Origin: Coriobacteriaceae bacterium
GTDB taxonomy: Bacteria > Actinomycetota > Coriobacteriia > Coriobacteriales > UBA8131
Length of the DNA stretch: 7,833 nucleotides
Reading direction: 5' to 3'
Assembly: GCA_012515495.1 (NCBI GenBank)
Contig: JAAYYH010000226.1
Coordinates: 1-7,833, forward strand
The notes beneath the pieces were generated by a model. It was not told the DNA's origin and ran no database searches. It saw only the letters and a program-made list of their open reading frames with translations. The translations under genes and the position numbers were made by a program. Below, one piece after another: positions 1 through 6,864 of this stretch. Numbering within the stretch: position 1 is the first letter of the stretch; every line of letters starts with the position of its first letter.

Positions 1-2
1 AA

Positions 3-746
3 ACACTTGAGCAGCACTGTGAGATTGAGTTTGAAAAGATTAGATCGACAGGTTTCAAGAATGCCGAATTCAGCAAAGATACCGATATCAAAACCGGCAG
101 CAAGGGCGACTATATCTATCGCGAGAGCGATGAAAGAGGAAACGAAATCATCTCGATTATGTTCGAGATGAAAAACGAAAGTGATGGAACCTCAACTAAG
201 AAGAAGAACGAGGATTTTTTCAAAGAACTCGACAAAGACCGTACAGAAAAGGGTTGCGAGTACGCAGTGCTGGTCTCATTGCTTGAAGACGGCAGTGAAC
301 TCTATAACACGGGGATTGTGGATGTTTCGCACAGATACCCAAAGATGTATGTAATTCGTCCACAATTCTTCATCCCGATGATTACGCTATTACGTAATGC
401 CGCGCTGAATTCGCTCCAGTACAAGTCAGAACTAGCGCTTGTAAAAGCGCAGAATGTGGATATAACCAATTTCGAGGATAGCCTTACTGCTTTTAAAGAA
501 GGCTTCGCTCGAAATTACAATCTGGCAAGCAGAAAATTTCATGATGCTATTGAAGAAATCGATAAAACTATCAGGCTCTTGGAAAAGATCAAAGACAATC
601 TCATTGGATCCGAGAACAATTTACGTTTAGCCAACAACAAGGCTGATGATCTTACGATTAAGAAGCTGACTCGCGGCAACCCGACAATGGCGGCAAAGTT
701 TGCAGAGCTAGGAAAAGTAGGCTCTGAAGATGATGAAAGAGTTTAG
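3..746 (+). CDS. DUF2130 domain-containing protein, 5' end missing
   Basis: The reading frame is open from the window edge to TAG at 744-746, giving the last 247 residues of a protein whose family is usually a little over 400 long, so the N-terminal part (normally a long coiled coil) lies upstream. The stretches LEQHCEIEFEKIRSTGF, FFKELDKDRTEKGCEYAVLVS and VSHRYPKMYVIRPQFFIP are the conserved core of DUF2130 (PF09903), a family of unknown function found in bacteria and phages. The C-terminal ~90 residues are charged and helical and probably coiled coil, ending in the conserved KADDLTIKKLTRGNPTM region. In local numbering, D36 (GDYIYR) followed by E55-M-K57 (FEMKN) looks like a PD-(D/E)XK D...ExK pattern, as in RmuC; this is my inference. 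The ATG at 159 lies inside the conserved core and is not the true start. The family call is firm; the function is unknown. Confidence 0.9.
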   Translation, partial: TLEQHCEIEFEKIRSTGFKNAEFSKDTDIKTGSKGDYIYRESDERGNEIISIMFEMKNESDGTSTKKKNEDFFKELDKDRTEKGCEYAVLVSLLEDGSELYNTGIVDVSHRYPKMYVIRPQFFIPMITLLRNAALNSLQYKSELALVKAQNVDITNFEDSLTAFKEGFARNYNLASRKFHDAIEEIDKTIRLLEKIKDNLIGSENNLRLANNKADDLTIKKLTRGNPTMAAKFAELGKVGSEDDERV

Positions 747-792
747 CAATTTCCACTTCGGCTCTATGGTACACCACTGTATTGAGTGAGCC

Positions 793-798
793 TATAAT
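793..798 (+). promoter_or_regulatory. Candidate -10 box (TATAAT) upstream of the helicase gene
   Basis: A perfect TATAAT lies 65 bp before the helicase ATG at 864. Initiation would fall near 805, leaving a leader of about 58 nt and making the upstream TTG at 813 an unlikely start. The -35 is poor: the hexamer TACACC at 770-775 (17-bp spacing) matches TTGACA at only three positions, and there is no extended -10 TG. The position between two genes with no terminator in sight fits a promoter for the helicase unit, but the match could be chance. Confidence 0.45.
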
Positions 799-863
799 AG
801 GGTATTGTCTCTTTGCCAATAACGTATCGTACTAAGATAGTTTTCGTGAATCAGAGAGTAGCC

Positions 864-3800
864 ATGGAAGACAGACCAGCGAGTCCGACAGCTCCAGAAC
901 ACGCGCCAAACCCACGACAGCAAGAGGCCATCGACTACATTGATGGGCCGCTTCTGGTTCTGGCTGGTCCAGGAACAGGCAAGACTGAGCTTCTGAGCAG
1001 GCGCACAAAGAACATCCTGGATAAGCGCGATGTTGCCGCCAAGAATATACTTTGTCTTACTTTCACCAATCGCGGTGCAGATACTATGCGACGACGCCTG
1101 ATCAGGGATATCGGTCGCGAAGCCTATGGTGTCGAGATTGGTACCTTTCACGCATTTGCCCAGAATCTACGCGGAAACTATCCAGAGTATTTCAATCGCT
1201 CCGCTGAGGATGCTCTGGTCACAGAGCTTCAATCACAAAAGATCCTTGAAAGCATTCTAGCTTCATTGCCTCAGGATGATCTCCTTTATGAGACGCCAAA
1301 GACAAGTATCATTAAGTCGAAAGATTCGTACCGGCGCAGCAATAGAACAGACATCAAGGCATTTATCGACAAGTTCCGTCATTCTGGTATCTCTGCTAAC
1401 CAATTTCGAAGCATAGTATCGCAAACCGATGCCTTCATGGAATACATGACCAACGCAATCAATGCCGGTCAGCTCGCATTCCCTTCGCTGAGAGGAAAAC
1501 TTGAGGCGAAATATTCCGCGATTTCAGAATTCATTGACAGCCTCCATGATGTTATTGACTCAGCACCGGCAGCACTTAAAGATAAGGATCTCGTCACTAC
1601 CCCCGGAGTTTATGAACCTTATGCTGAGACATTGGCAAGGGCCTTCAGCGATCCTGATGAGTTGATCGATGAGAACGGGAAGACTGCGGTCTTTGGCGAA
1701 CGTCGGGATAAGCTCTTTGCAAAAGATAATGCCGGAAATCTTTACTTAACAGGGAGGCAAACCTGCCGTAAGGCACGGTCCGCGATTGACGTTTATGAGC
1801 GCTATAGAGAGGAGCTTGCGCAAAGTCACCTCTATGACTTCGATGACATGATAGCTGATGCAATCACAGCGTTAGAGGACTCGGCTGAGTTCAGGATGAA
1901 GGTTCAAGACAGATATCTCTATATCCAAATCGACGAGTTCCAGGACACCAACGGCGCTCAGATGCGTATGGTGGAGCTCATGACCCAAGGCATCGATCGA
2001 CCCAATCTGATGGTGGTTGGCGATGACGATCAATCCATCATGCGTTTTCAAGGCGCCTCAGTAACATATATCTCACAGTTCAAGAGTTTATATCAAGCGC
2101 ACGAGGTTAATCTGGAAGAGAACTATCGATCCCTGCCAGCGATAGTTGGTCTTGGCCAGTACGTGGTTCGACAAATCGAAACGCGTCATGATCAGAATAA
2201 AAAGCTCGTTGCCCACAAGGAACATGAGGAAGTTGCCTTTGAGGTGCTGAGCTGCCCGTCACGAGAGACTCAATACGCCGAGCTCGCTCAAGACATCGCA
2301 CAACGGATGAATGCCTTGAAAGAGAAGGGTGATGTGGATGATAAGGCAATCGCTGTCATCGCACGGCAGAACAAGACCCTGGCAAATATCATCCCTTATC
2401 TCGCGGCTCACGATATCCCGTTTAGCTATCGATATACCGCAACAGTGGCAGAAATGGAGGTCATGCAAACCTTGCTGGCATTGTTGTGCGCGATTCACTA
2501 CTACGCACAGGGGCGCAGCAAGCGAGCGGATGAATATCTACCGCAAGTGATAGCTTCAGTTGAGCTGAATCTTGATCCCGAAGCTTGCCTTGGTTTCGCA
2601 GTGGCTGCCAATTGCGAAGAACGTGAGAAACGAGCTGCGAACGGATCTGACTCAGCTTGGATGAGAGCTCTCTCAAAAAGCCCGAATGAACAGCTACGTG
2701 CTTTATATCGTACCATCGAGAGGTTGTCGGCACGTGCAGCCGCTACACCGATATATGAGATTATCTACGCAGCCGCTCAACCCATCATGGAATACTATCA
2801 AGGGCTTCAAGAACACGACCCCTATGCCTTTGTGCAATTCAACTACGGCGTGAAGGCGCTGATAGACTTTGTTGCAGGCGAGCAGGTTATGAGTTCTGTA
2901 TTGGAGAATCATCCTCTGCGGTTATCAGATGTTATTGAGAGATTGGAAGAAATAGAACGTCTGGGTTTGCAGATCCCTGTCGATATCAACATAGCGCGCA
3001 AAGGAGCCGTTACCCTTACTACTGCTCATAGCTCTAAGGGTGACGAATACGATTTTGTCTATCTGGTGGACGCAGACGAGGACTCTTGGCATAGTCGTGG
3101 CAGTTCTGACACGATACTGACAAGGAACATGCTTTTTGCTGATCGTGGAGACGAGGACGACGACAGGCGCCTTGTCTTTGTTGCTCTGACTCGACCTAAG
3201 TACGGGATCAAAACGTACTTGGGCAAAGGAAGTCTCACCCGCGAATTAATCGGCGCGCCAAATATCCAGATTATGGATATGACTATCGATGCTTCTTCGC
3301 TAGATGAGATGTCAAAGCTGGCGGACGCAACCCAGAAAAGCTGGTACAAGAGATTCTCCCTCACGCAAGAGGATTTCCTCGGAACACTTAAACCGGATAT
3401 TGAGAACATGAAGATGTCACCATCAAGGCTGAATGCTTTTGTCACTTATGTGGAAGGCTGCAAGAACAGTACAGATTTTGTTGACTTCAACATCATCAGG
3501 CTGCCGCAAAGACCCAGTGTGAGCTTGGATTTTGGTAGTGTGGTGCATGATTTCCTCGAAACGTATGTCGTGCAATTCTTCAAGGGCAAAGTCGATTTGT
3601 CGGATCTTGTTCCGATATTCCAGCACAGACTTCGTCTCATGGACTACGCAGATAAGGTCATTATCAACCACCTGTACAGATTCGAGTTAATTGTCCAACA
3701 GTTCATCCCGCAGCTGGATATGCTGTTAGAGCAATCGGCTGGCTCGACTCCTCATGTAGAGAAATGGATCAATACAGAGGTTGATGGTGTTCCGCTGGTG

Positions 3801-4280
3801 GGCGCGTGCGATCTGATCCTCAAGAACAATCAGACTCACGAGATCAAGGTATTCGACTACAAAACAGGTAAGAATAAAAGCGAAGAGCGTCCAGATGCGA
3901 ATTATCATCGTCAGCTTTGTTTCTATAAGATACTGATTGAGAACAGCCCTCAATTCGCAGGCTATACCGTTAGCGATGTGGCGAATCTCTACGTGGAGCC
4001 GATCAAGGATAAAGACGAGACAGGTCACGTTACGTACAGAATAGGCGATGTGGCCCGCTATCCTGTAAGTGAGCAGGATGTCCAACACGTGCGTGAGCTC
4101 ATTGGCGCTGTTTGGCGGCGGATCCAAAATGGTCTCTTTGATACGAGTGACTTCGAAACATCAGAAATCCTATTGGAAGCCAAAGCCCTGTCAACTACAA
4201 AGGCTGGCAAATCAAAGAACCTAGGTACAGAAGAGGTTCAACGCCTCTATGAAGACTGGTTAATCGCGAAATCATGTTAA
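864..4280 (+). CDS. UvrD-type SF1A helicase fused to RecB-like PD-(D/E)XK nuclease
   Basis: This 1138-residue protein should unwind DNA with ATP and cut it, in repair, recombination or defence. Motifs in order, numbered from ATG 864: Q motif NPRQQ 16-20; Walker A AGPGTGKT 34-41; TFTN 66-69; TFHAFA 94-99; YDFDDMI 324-330; Walker B IDEFQDTN 356-363; motif III VVGDDDQSI 384-392; NYRS 420-423; motif V TTAHSSKGDEYD 719-730; motif VI VALTR 773-777. The C-terminal nuclease runs from about 852 to 1025, with SPSRL (852), FGSVVHDFLE (H895), GACD (D983), DYK (D998, K1000) and QLCFY (Q1017, Y1021). The AddB/AdnB-type iron-sulfur cysteines are absent. Combining both activities in one chain recalls AdnB or RecB, but no partner subunit is visible; the AGPGTGKT and GDDDQ style resembles stand-alone helicase-nucleases often seen in mobile or accessory settings. 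ATG 864 is preferred to TTG 813 because of an AGAGAGT element 5 nt upstream and the -10 box at 793-798. Confidence 0.93.
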   Translation: MEDRPASPTAPEHAPNPRQQEAIDYIDGPLLVLAGPGTGKTELLSRRTKNILDKRDVAAKNILCLTFTNRGADTMRRRLIRDIGREAYGVEIGTFHAFAQNLRGNYPEYFNRSAEDALVTELQSQKILESILASLPQDDLLYETPKTSIIKSKDSYRRSNRTDIKAFIDKFRHSGISANQFRSIVSQTDAFMEYMTNAINAGQLAFPSLRGKLEAKYSAISEFIDSLHDVIDSAPAALKDKDLVTTPGVYEPYAETLARAFSDPDELIDENGKTAVFGERRDKLFAKDNAGNLYLTGRQTCRKARSAIDVYERYREELAQSHLYDFDDMIADAITALEDSAEFRMKVQDRYLYIQIDEFQDTNGAQMRMVELMTQGIDRPNLMVVGDDDQSIMRFQGASVTYISQFKSLYQAHEVNLEENYRSLPAIVGLGQYVVRQIETRHDQNKKLVAHKEHEEVAFEVLSCPSRETQYAELAQDIAQRMNALKEKGDVDDKAIAVIARQNKTLANIIPYLAAHDIPFSYRYTATVAEMEVMQTLLALLCAIHYYAQGRSKRADEYLPQVIASVELNLDPEACLGFAVAANCEEREKRAANGSDSAWMRALSKSPNEQLRALYRTIERLSARAAATPIYEIIYAAAQPIMEYYQGLQEHDPYAFVQFNYGVKALIDFVAGEQVMSSVLENHPLRLSDVIERLEEIERLGLQIPVDINIARKGAVTLTTAHSSKGDEYDFVYLVDADEDSWHSRGSSDTILTRNMLFADRGDEDDDRRLVFVALTRPKYGIKTYLGKGSLTRELIGAPNIQIMDMTIDASSLDEMSKLADATQKSWYKRFSLTQEDFLGTLKPDIENMKMSPSRLNAFVTYVEGCKNSTDFVDFNIIRLPQRPSVSLDFGSVVHDFLETYVVQFFKGKVDLSDLVPIFQHRLRLMDYADKVIINHLYRFELIVQQFIPQLDMLLEQSAGSTPHVEKWINTEVDGVPLVGACDLILKNNQTHEIKVFDYKTGKNKSEERPDANYHRQLCFYKILIENSPQFAGYTVSDVANLYVEPIKDKDETGHVTYRIGDVARYPVSEQDVQHVRELIGAVWRRIQNGLFDTSDFETSEILLEAKALSTTKAGKSKNLGTEEVQRLYEDWLIAKSC

Positions 4281-4283
4281 GCT

Positions 4284-4448
4284 ATGGAGCTACATTTACG
4301 CATGGTGCGTCGTAAAGAAGCCGAGCGCAGTGGCTTTGCCATATTGGAACAAGAACACCAAAAGATGCTCGCGATAGTCATTGCTGCTTGGCAAGAAGAA
4401 GTAATTACGCACCCGAGTTGGTCCCAAAGGGTCAATAAGCACCTGTGA
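4284..4448 (+). CDS. Small ORF (54 aa), unknown function
   Basis: The ORF starts with ATG 3 nt after the helicase TAA and ends in TGA at 4446-4448. The last base of that stop is the first base of an ATG (TGATG), a typical coupling arrangement with the next gene. The product is charged and probably helical (MELHLRMVRRKEAERSGFAI, then a segment rich in E, Q, A and I with Trp36, and a second Trp46 near the end); I see no signal peptide or known family. A second in-frame ATG lies at 4302. No strong Shine-Dalgarno precedes either start, so translation might depend on ribosomes finishing the helicase. It shares the helicase frame, so it could also be a C-terminal extension cut off by one stop codon, or reached by readthrough. 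An open stretch this short also arises by chance fairly often. Confidence 0.4.
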   Translation: MELHLRMVRRKEAERSGFAILEQEHQKMLAIVIAAWQEEVITHPSWSQRVNKHL

Positions 4449-4463
4449 TGGCAGCAAACGATC

Positions 4464-4471
4464 AAGAGGGG
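4464..4471 (+). promoter_or_regulatory. Shine-Dalgarno site deciding the ydbS start
   Basis: AAGAGGGG sits 6 nt before ATG 4478. It is the best ribosome-binding site in the neighbourhood and favours 4478 over GTG 4445 or ATG 4448, which have no comparable purine tract. The protein from 4478 also begins in the way usual for small bPH2 proteins (a polar stretch NRLDKRIIRVWR just before the first membrane helix). Confidence 0.7.
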
Positions 4472-4477
4472 TATGGC

Positions 4478-4996
4478 ATGAGACCTATTCCGGAGAATAG
4501 ACTGGACAAACGTATAATCAGAGTCTGGCGCATCAGTGCCCTGCTGAACGTGGCAATCTGGAGCGTAGTATTTCTTGGCGGTGTTGGAACGCTCTGGTTA
4601 GTAGGGACTATTCAGGAAAACTCAGGCCTTGCCGCAGCTAGAGCAGCACTTGGAATCGCCTTCATTGTGCTTTTTGCAATAGCTGTGCTATCCACAGTGC
4701 TGCTTGTAGGCATCATGCCAAAGTTGCGGCACCTGCGTTGGCGCTATCAGGTTAATCCCGAAGAGATTGATATCCTCAAGGGCATCATCTGGCGTGAACG
4801 AATAATAGTTCCACTGGTGCGCGTGCAGAATGTAGATACCAAACAGGGCCCTCTGATGCGGGCCAATGGCTTAGCCTCGTTTACCGTGGCCACTGCAGCA
4901 GGCGAGCACGAGATACCTGGACTTGCTCAAGAGGAGGCAGACACCCTACGCGACCGCGTAGCGTATTTGGCGAGATTGGCTCAGGAAGATGTCTGA
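4478..4996 (+). CDS. ydbS: YdbS-like bPH2 (PH domain) membrane protein
   Basis: This 172-residue integral membrane protein has a short cytoplasmic N-terminus (PENRLDKRIIRVWR), two predicted transmembrane helices (about 20-43 and 57-80) and one bacterial PH domain (bPH_2, PF03703, formerly DUF304) at about 86-165. Typical bPH2 features are the YQVNPEEIDILKGIIWRE strand pair, the VPLVRVQNVDTKQGPLMR segment and the closing EIPGL. Size and architecture match Bacillus subtilis YdbS (about 160 residues). It overlaps the following ydbT-like gene by 8 nt (ATGTCTGA), the standard ydbS-ydbT order, so the two products probably form a membrane complex. In B. subtilis, ydbST belongs to the sigmaW regulon and protects against amylocyclicin, an antimicrobial peptide; whether that role holds here is inference. 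In-frame GTG 4445 and ATG 4448 would add 11 or 10 residues. Confidence 0.87.
   Translation: MRPIPENRLDKRIIRVWRISALLNVAIWSVVFLGGVGTLWLVGTIQENSGLAAARAALGIAFIVLFAIAVLSTVLLVGIMPKLRHLRWRYQVNPEEIDILKGIIWRERIIVPLVRVQNVDTKQGPLMRANGLASFTVATAAGEHEIPGLAQEEADTLRDRVAYLARLAQEDV
4946..4961 (+). repeat. Short perfect inverted repeat inside the ydbS 3' end
   Basis: CTACGCG and CGCGTAG flank a 2-nt centre (AC). As RNA it can form a 6-bp GC-rich stem with a GACC loop. It ends 27 nt before the ydbT start codon and encodes part of LRDRVA, so codon choice may explain it. A minor effect on ydbT translation is conceivable but unsupported. Confidence 0.4.
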
Positions 4997-6767
4997 TCCA
5001 ACACCCATCACGCCAACGTTTGACGCAGACGGCAGGCTGGCTCCAGGCCGTCATCGTATGGAAATCGTTTATATCGCGCTCTCCTCATTCCGTATCCTCC
5101 TTGGCTTTCTTTTTGCATTGATAGTTGGTTATGGCCCTATCGTTGCCGGACTTACCAAATCGGGCGTGAGCAACATATTCTCAATAACTGTTCTTTTCAT
5201 TGCTCTTATAGTGTTGCTGGTTGCCGCTGTGATTATCAGTTTAACCATCTACTACAAGCGATTCTCATGGGAAATCACTGCCAACGATATTCATATCCAC
5301 TCGGGTATCATTGTCAAAAAGCAAGTACATATCCCGTTCTCAAAAGTGCAATCCATCGATTACACAGCCCCACTACTGGCTCGTTTGTTGGGTGTTGTCA
5401 ACCTTAAGATAGAAACCGCTGGTGGGGCGATTAACAGGGGTGTTGAGATACCTGCACTCAAGCTGAACACAGCCGAAGCCTTTAAAACAGAGGTTTTCAA
5501 GCGCAAACGAGAGAATCAGAATCAATCTGCTCAGGCTCAATCTGGGCAAGCGCAATCTGCTCAGGCTCAATCAACTCAGTTTCAAACTGCCCAAGCTCTC
5601 GATTCCGCGCAGAGTTCCGCTCACCAGCAAACAGGTAACTTGTACGAACAATTATCCCAAACCGCCTCTGACTTCAGAGGTATGTTGGCTGGAAGCTATG
5701 AAGATAGCTCTCCTGTCGACTATCAATATGGTCTGAGCATCAAGGAGCTGTTACTCTCTGCGCTGGCGAATAATAAGACCTGGCTGATGGCGCTTATCTT
5801 AATAGGCATGTTGTCACAGGTTGGTGAAGCTCTGTCATTCATAGGGATATCGGACAGAGTTGAGGAGACGGCTGTTTGGGTGTGGGCAGAACTCGGGATT
5901 GTCGCGGTGATAATCGCGACAATATTCTCATTGTTGTTACTTTGGCTGCTCTCGGTAGTAGCAGCGCTTCTCTCATATGGAGGTTTCAAGGCCAGTCGCA
6001 GGGGAGGACGCATAGAGGTAGAGAGAGGTTTGCTGCAGCGGCACTATAAAGGCGTAGCCTTATCTCGCGTTCAGGGTGTGGTGATCACCCAGGGTCTTGT
6101 GCGTAAGTTGATGGGCTTTGCCGAGATCAAGCTTGAGGTTGTACAGAGTATGGACACCTCTGGTGGCCAACAGAGCGATGTCATGACACAGGGCTCAGGT
6201 CTGATTCTTCACCCGTTTGTAAGGCTGTCGAGAGTTGACGAGATCATTGCGAATATGGTGCCTGATCTCATTGCGTGTCCTCAGGTGACCGATTATCAGC
6301 GACTACCTCGTCGGGCACGCAGGCGTTCGATTATCAGATGGTTTGCCTGGCCATCCTTGATCTGCATTGCAGCGGTGGCGATCTTTGATCTGTTGCTGCT
6401 GCCACCGATTGTGAGTACCGGATTCACGGTTATCTCACCGTATCATGCGCCTGTTCTGATTGCGATTGTCATGGCGCTATGCCTGCTCGCCGGGATTTGG
6501 TGGTACAAACGAGCCGCATATGCCTATAACTCCAACATCCTTGTAATACGTCAAGGGATTTTTGGACAGAAGACCACACTGCTTCTACGTAAGAAGATCC
6601 AATGGGCTGCGCTACGACAGAATCCGCTGCAACGATGCAGCAAGCTCGCGAGCATTTCCGCTGTCACAGCGGCTGGCACTTCTGGCACCACCACTCGATT
6701 GCGTGACCTGAACGAGGATGAAGCCAGCGCCTATCTGGATTGGGTACGTCCTCGTAATCGTGATTAA
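4989..6767 (+). CDS. ydbT: YdbT-like membrane protein with three bPH2 domains
   Basis: The product has 592 residues and a threefold plan of two membrane helices followed by a bacterial PH domain. Helices lie at about 26-54, 63-88, 264-285, 299-329, 449-473 and 486-505; the bPH2 domains at about 92-172 (FSWEITANDIHIHSGIIVKK, then VHIPFSKVQSID), 333-427 (RRGGRIEVERGLLQRHYKGV, then LSRVQGVVITQG) and 508-588 (YNSNILVIRQGIFGQK, then LRKKIQWAALRQNPLQR). This is the architecture of B. subtilis YdbT (about 490 residues); the extra length lies largely in the linker 174-250, which is Q/S/A-rich and contains a 10-residue tandem repeat (179-208). The start ATG overlaps the ydbS stop by 8 nt, with AGGA just 2 nt upstream, so translation is probably coupled. 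In Bacillus the pair protects against an amylocyclicin-type peptide; the mechanism is unknown and the role here is inferred. Confidence 0.87.
   Translation: MSDPTPITPTFDADGRLAPGRHRMEIVYIALSSFRILLGFLFALIVGYGPIVAGLTKSGVSNIFSITVLFIALIVLLVAAVIISLTIYYKRFSWEITANDIHIHSGIIVKKQVHIPFSKVQSIDYTAPLLARLLGVVNLKIETAGGAINRGVEIPALKLNTAEAFKTEVFKRKRENQNQSAQAQSGQAQSAQAQSTQFQTAQALDSAQSSAHQQTGNLYEQLSQTASDFRGMLAGSYEDSSPVDYQYGLSIKELLLSALANNKTWLMALILIGMLSQVGEALSFIGISDRVEETAVWVWAELGIVAVIIATIFSLLLLWLLSVVAALLSYGGFKASRRGGRIEVERGLLQRHYKGVALSRVQGVVITQGLVRKLMGFAEIKLEVVQSMDTSGGQQSDVMTQGSGLILHPFVRLSRVDEIIANMVPDLIACPQVTDYQRLPRRARRRSIIRWFAWPSLICIAAVAIFDLLLLPPIVSTGFTVISPYHAPVLIAIVMALCLLAGIWWYKRAAYAYNSNILVIRQGIFGQKTTLLLRKKIQWAALRQNPLQRCSKLASISAVTAAGTSGTTTRLRDLNEDEASAYLDWVRPRNRD
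5523..5612 (+). repeat. 30-bp in-frame tandem repeat in ydbT (QSAQAQSxQx)
   Basis: Three 10-codon units lie in tandem: QSAQAQSGQA (179-188), QSAQAQSTQF (189-198) and a decayed QTAQALDSAQ (199-208). The first 20 bp of units 1 and 2 are identical (5523-5542 and 5553-5572). Unit length is a multiple of three, so gain or loss of copies would keep the frame. The segment lies in the hydrophilic linker after the first bPH2 domain. Confidence 0.8.
5898..5923 (+). repeat. Inverted repeat (9-bp arms, 8-nt loop) inside ydbT
   Basis: ATTGTCGCG (5898-5906) and CGCGACAAT (5915-5923) are perfect reverse complements around GTGATAAT. The region encodes part of the fourth membrane helix (GIVAVIIATIF). No T-run follows, so it is not a typical intrinsic terminator. 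It may be a by-product of coding for I/V/A residues. Confidence 0.6.
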
Positions 6768-6825
6768 ATATCTGAAGCAAACTCTCTGCGCGAGATAAGT
6801 CAACACAGCGAGCAAAGCCAGTAAA

Positions 6826-6838
6826 GTAAATGATTTAC
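6826..6838. repeat. 13-bp palindrome between ydbT and merR
   Basis: GTAAATGATTTAC is a perfect odd palindrome around the central G. It lies about 30 bp upstream of the merR -35 box. It is too AT-rich and lacks the T-run needed for a terminator; a protein-binding site is possible. The rest of 6768-6865 shows nothing recognisable. Confidence 0.35.
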
Positions 6839-6864
6839 GACTAATCTGCCCATTCGCCCGATAA

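Noticed and set aside
760..792. GGCTC/GAGCC inverted repeat after the DUF2130 gene as a terminator
   Set aside because: The stem is only 5 bp with a 23-nt loop and no following T-run, so it is not a credible intrinsic terminator.
813..863. TTG 813 as the helicase start, adding 17 residues
   Set aside because: It would lie within about 10 nt of the predicted transcription start, has no Shine-Dalgarno site, and the added residues precede any conserved motif. ATG 864 has a purine-rich AGAGAGT upstream.
792..1151. Reverse-strand 119-residue open frame
   Set aside because: It is antisense to the helicase N-terminus with its Walker A motif, has no recognisable domain and no ribosome-binding site. 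The other reverse-strand frames within genes were dismissed for the same reasons.
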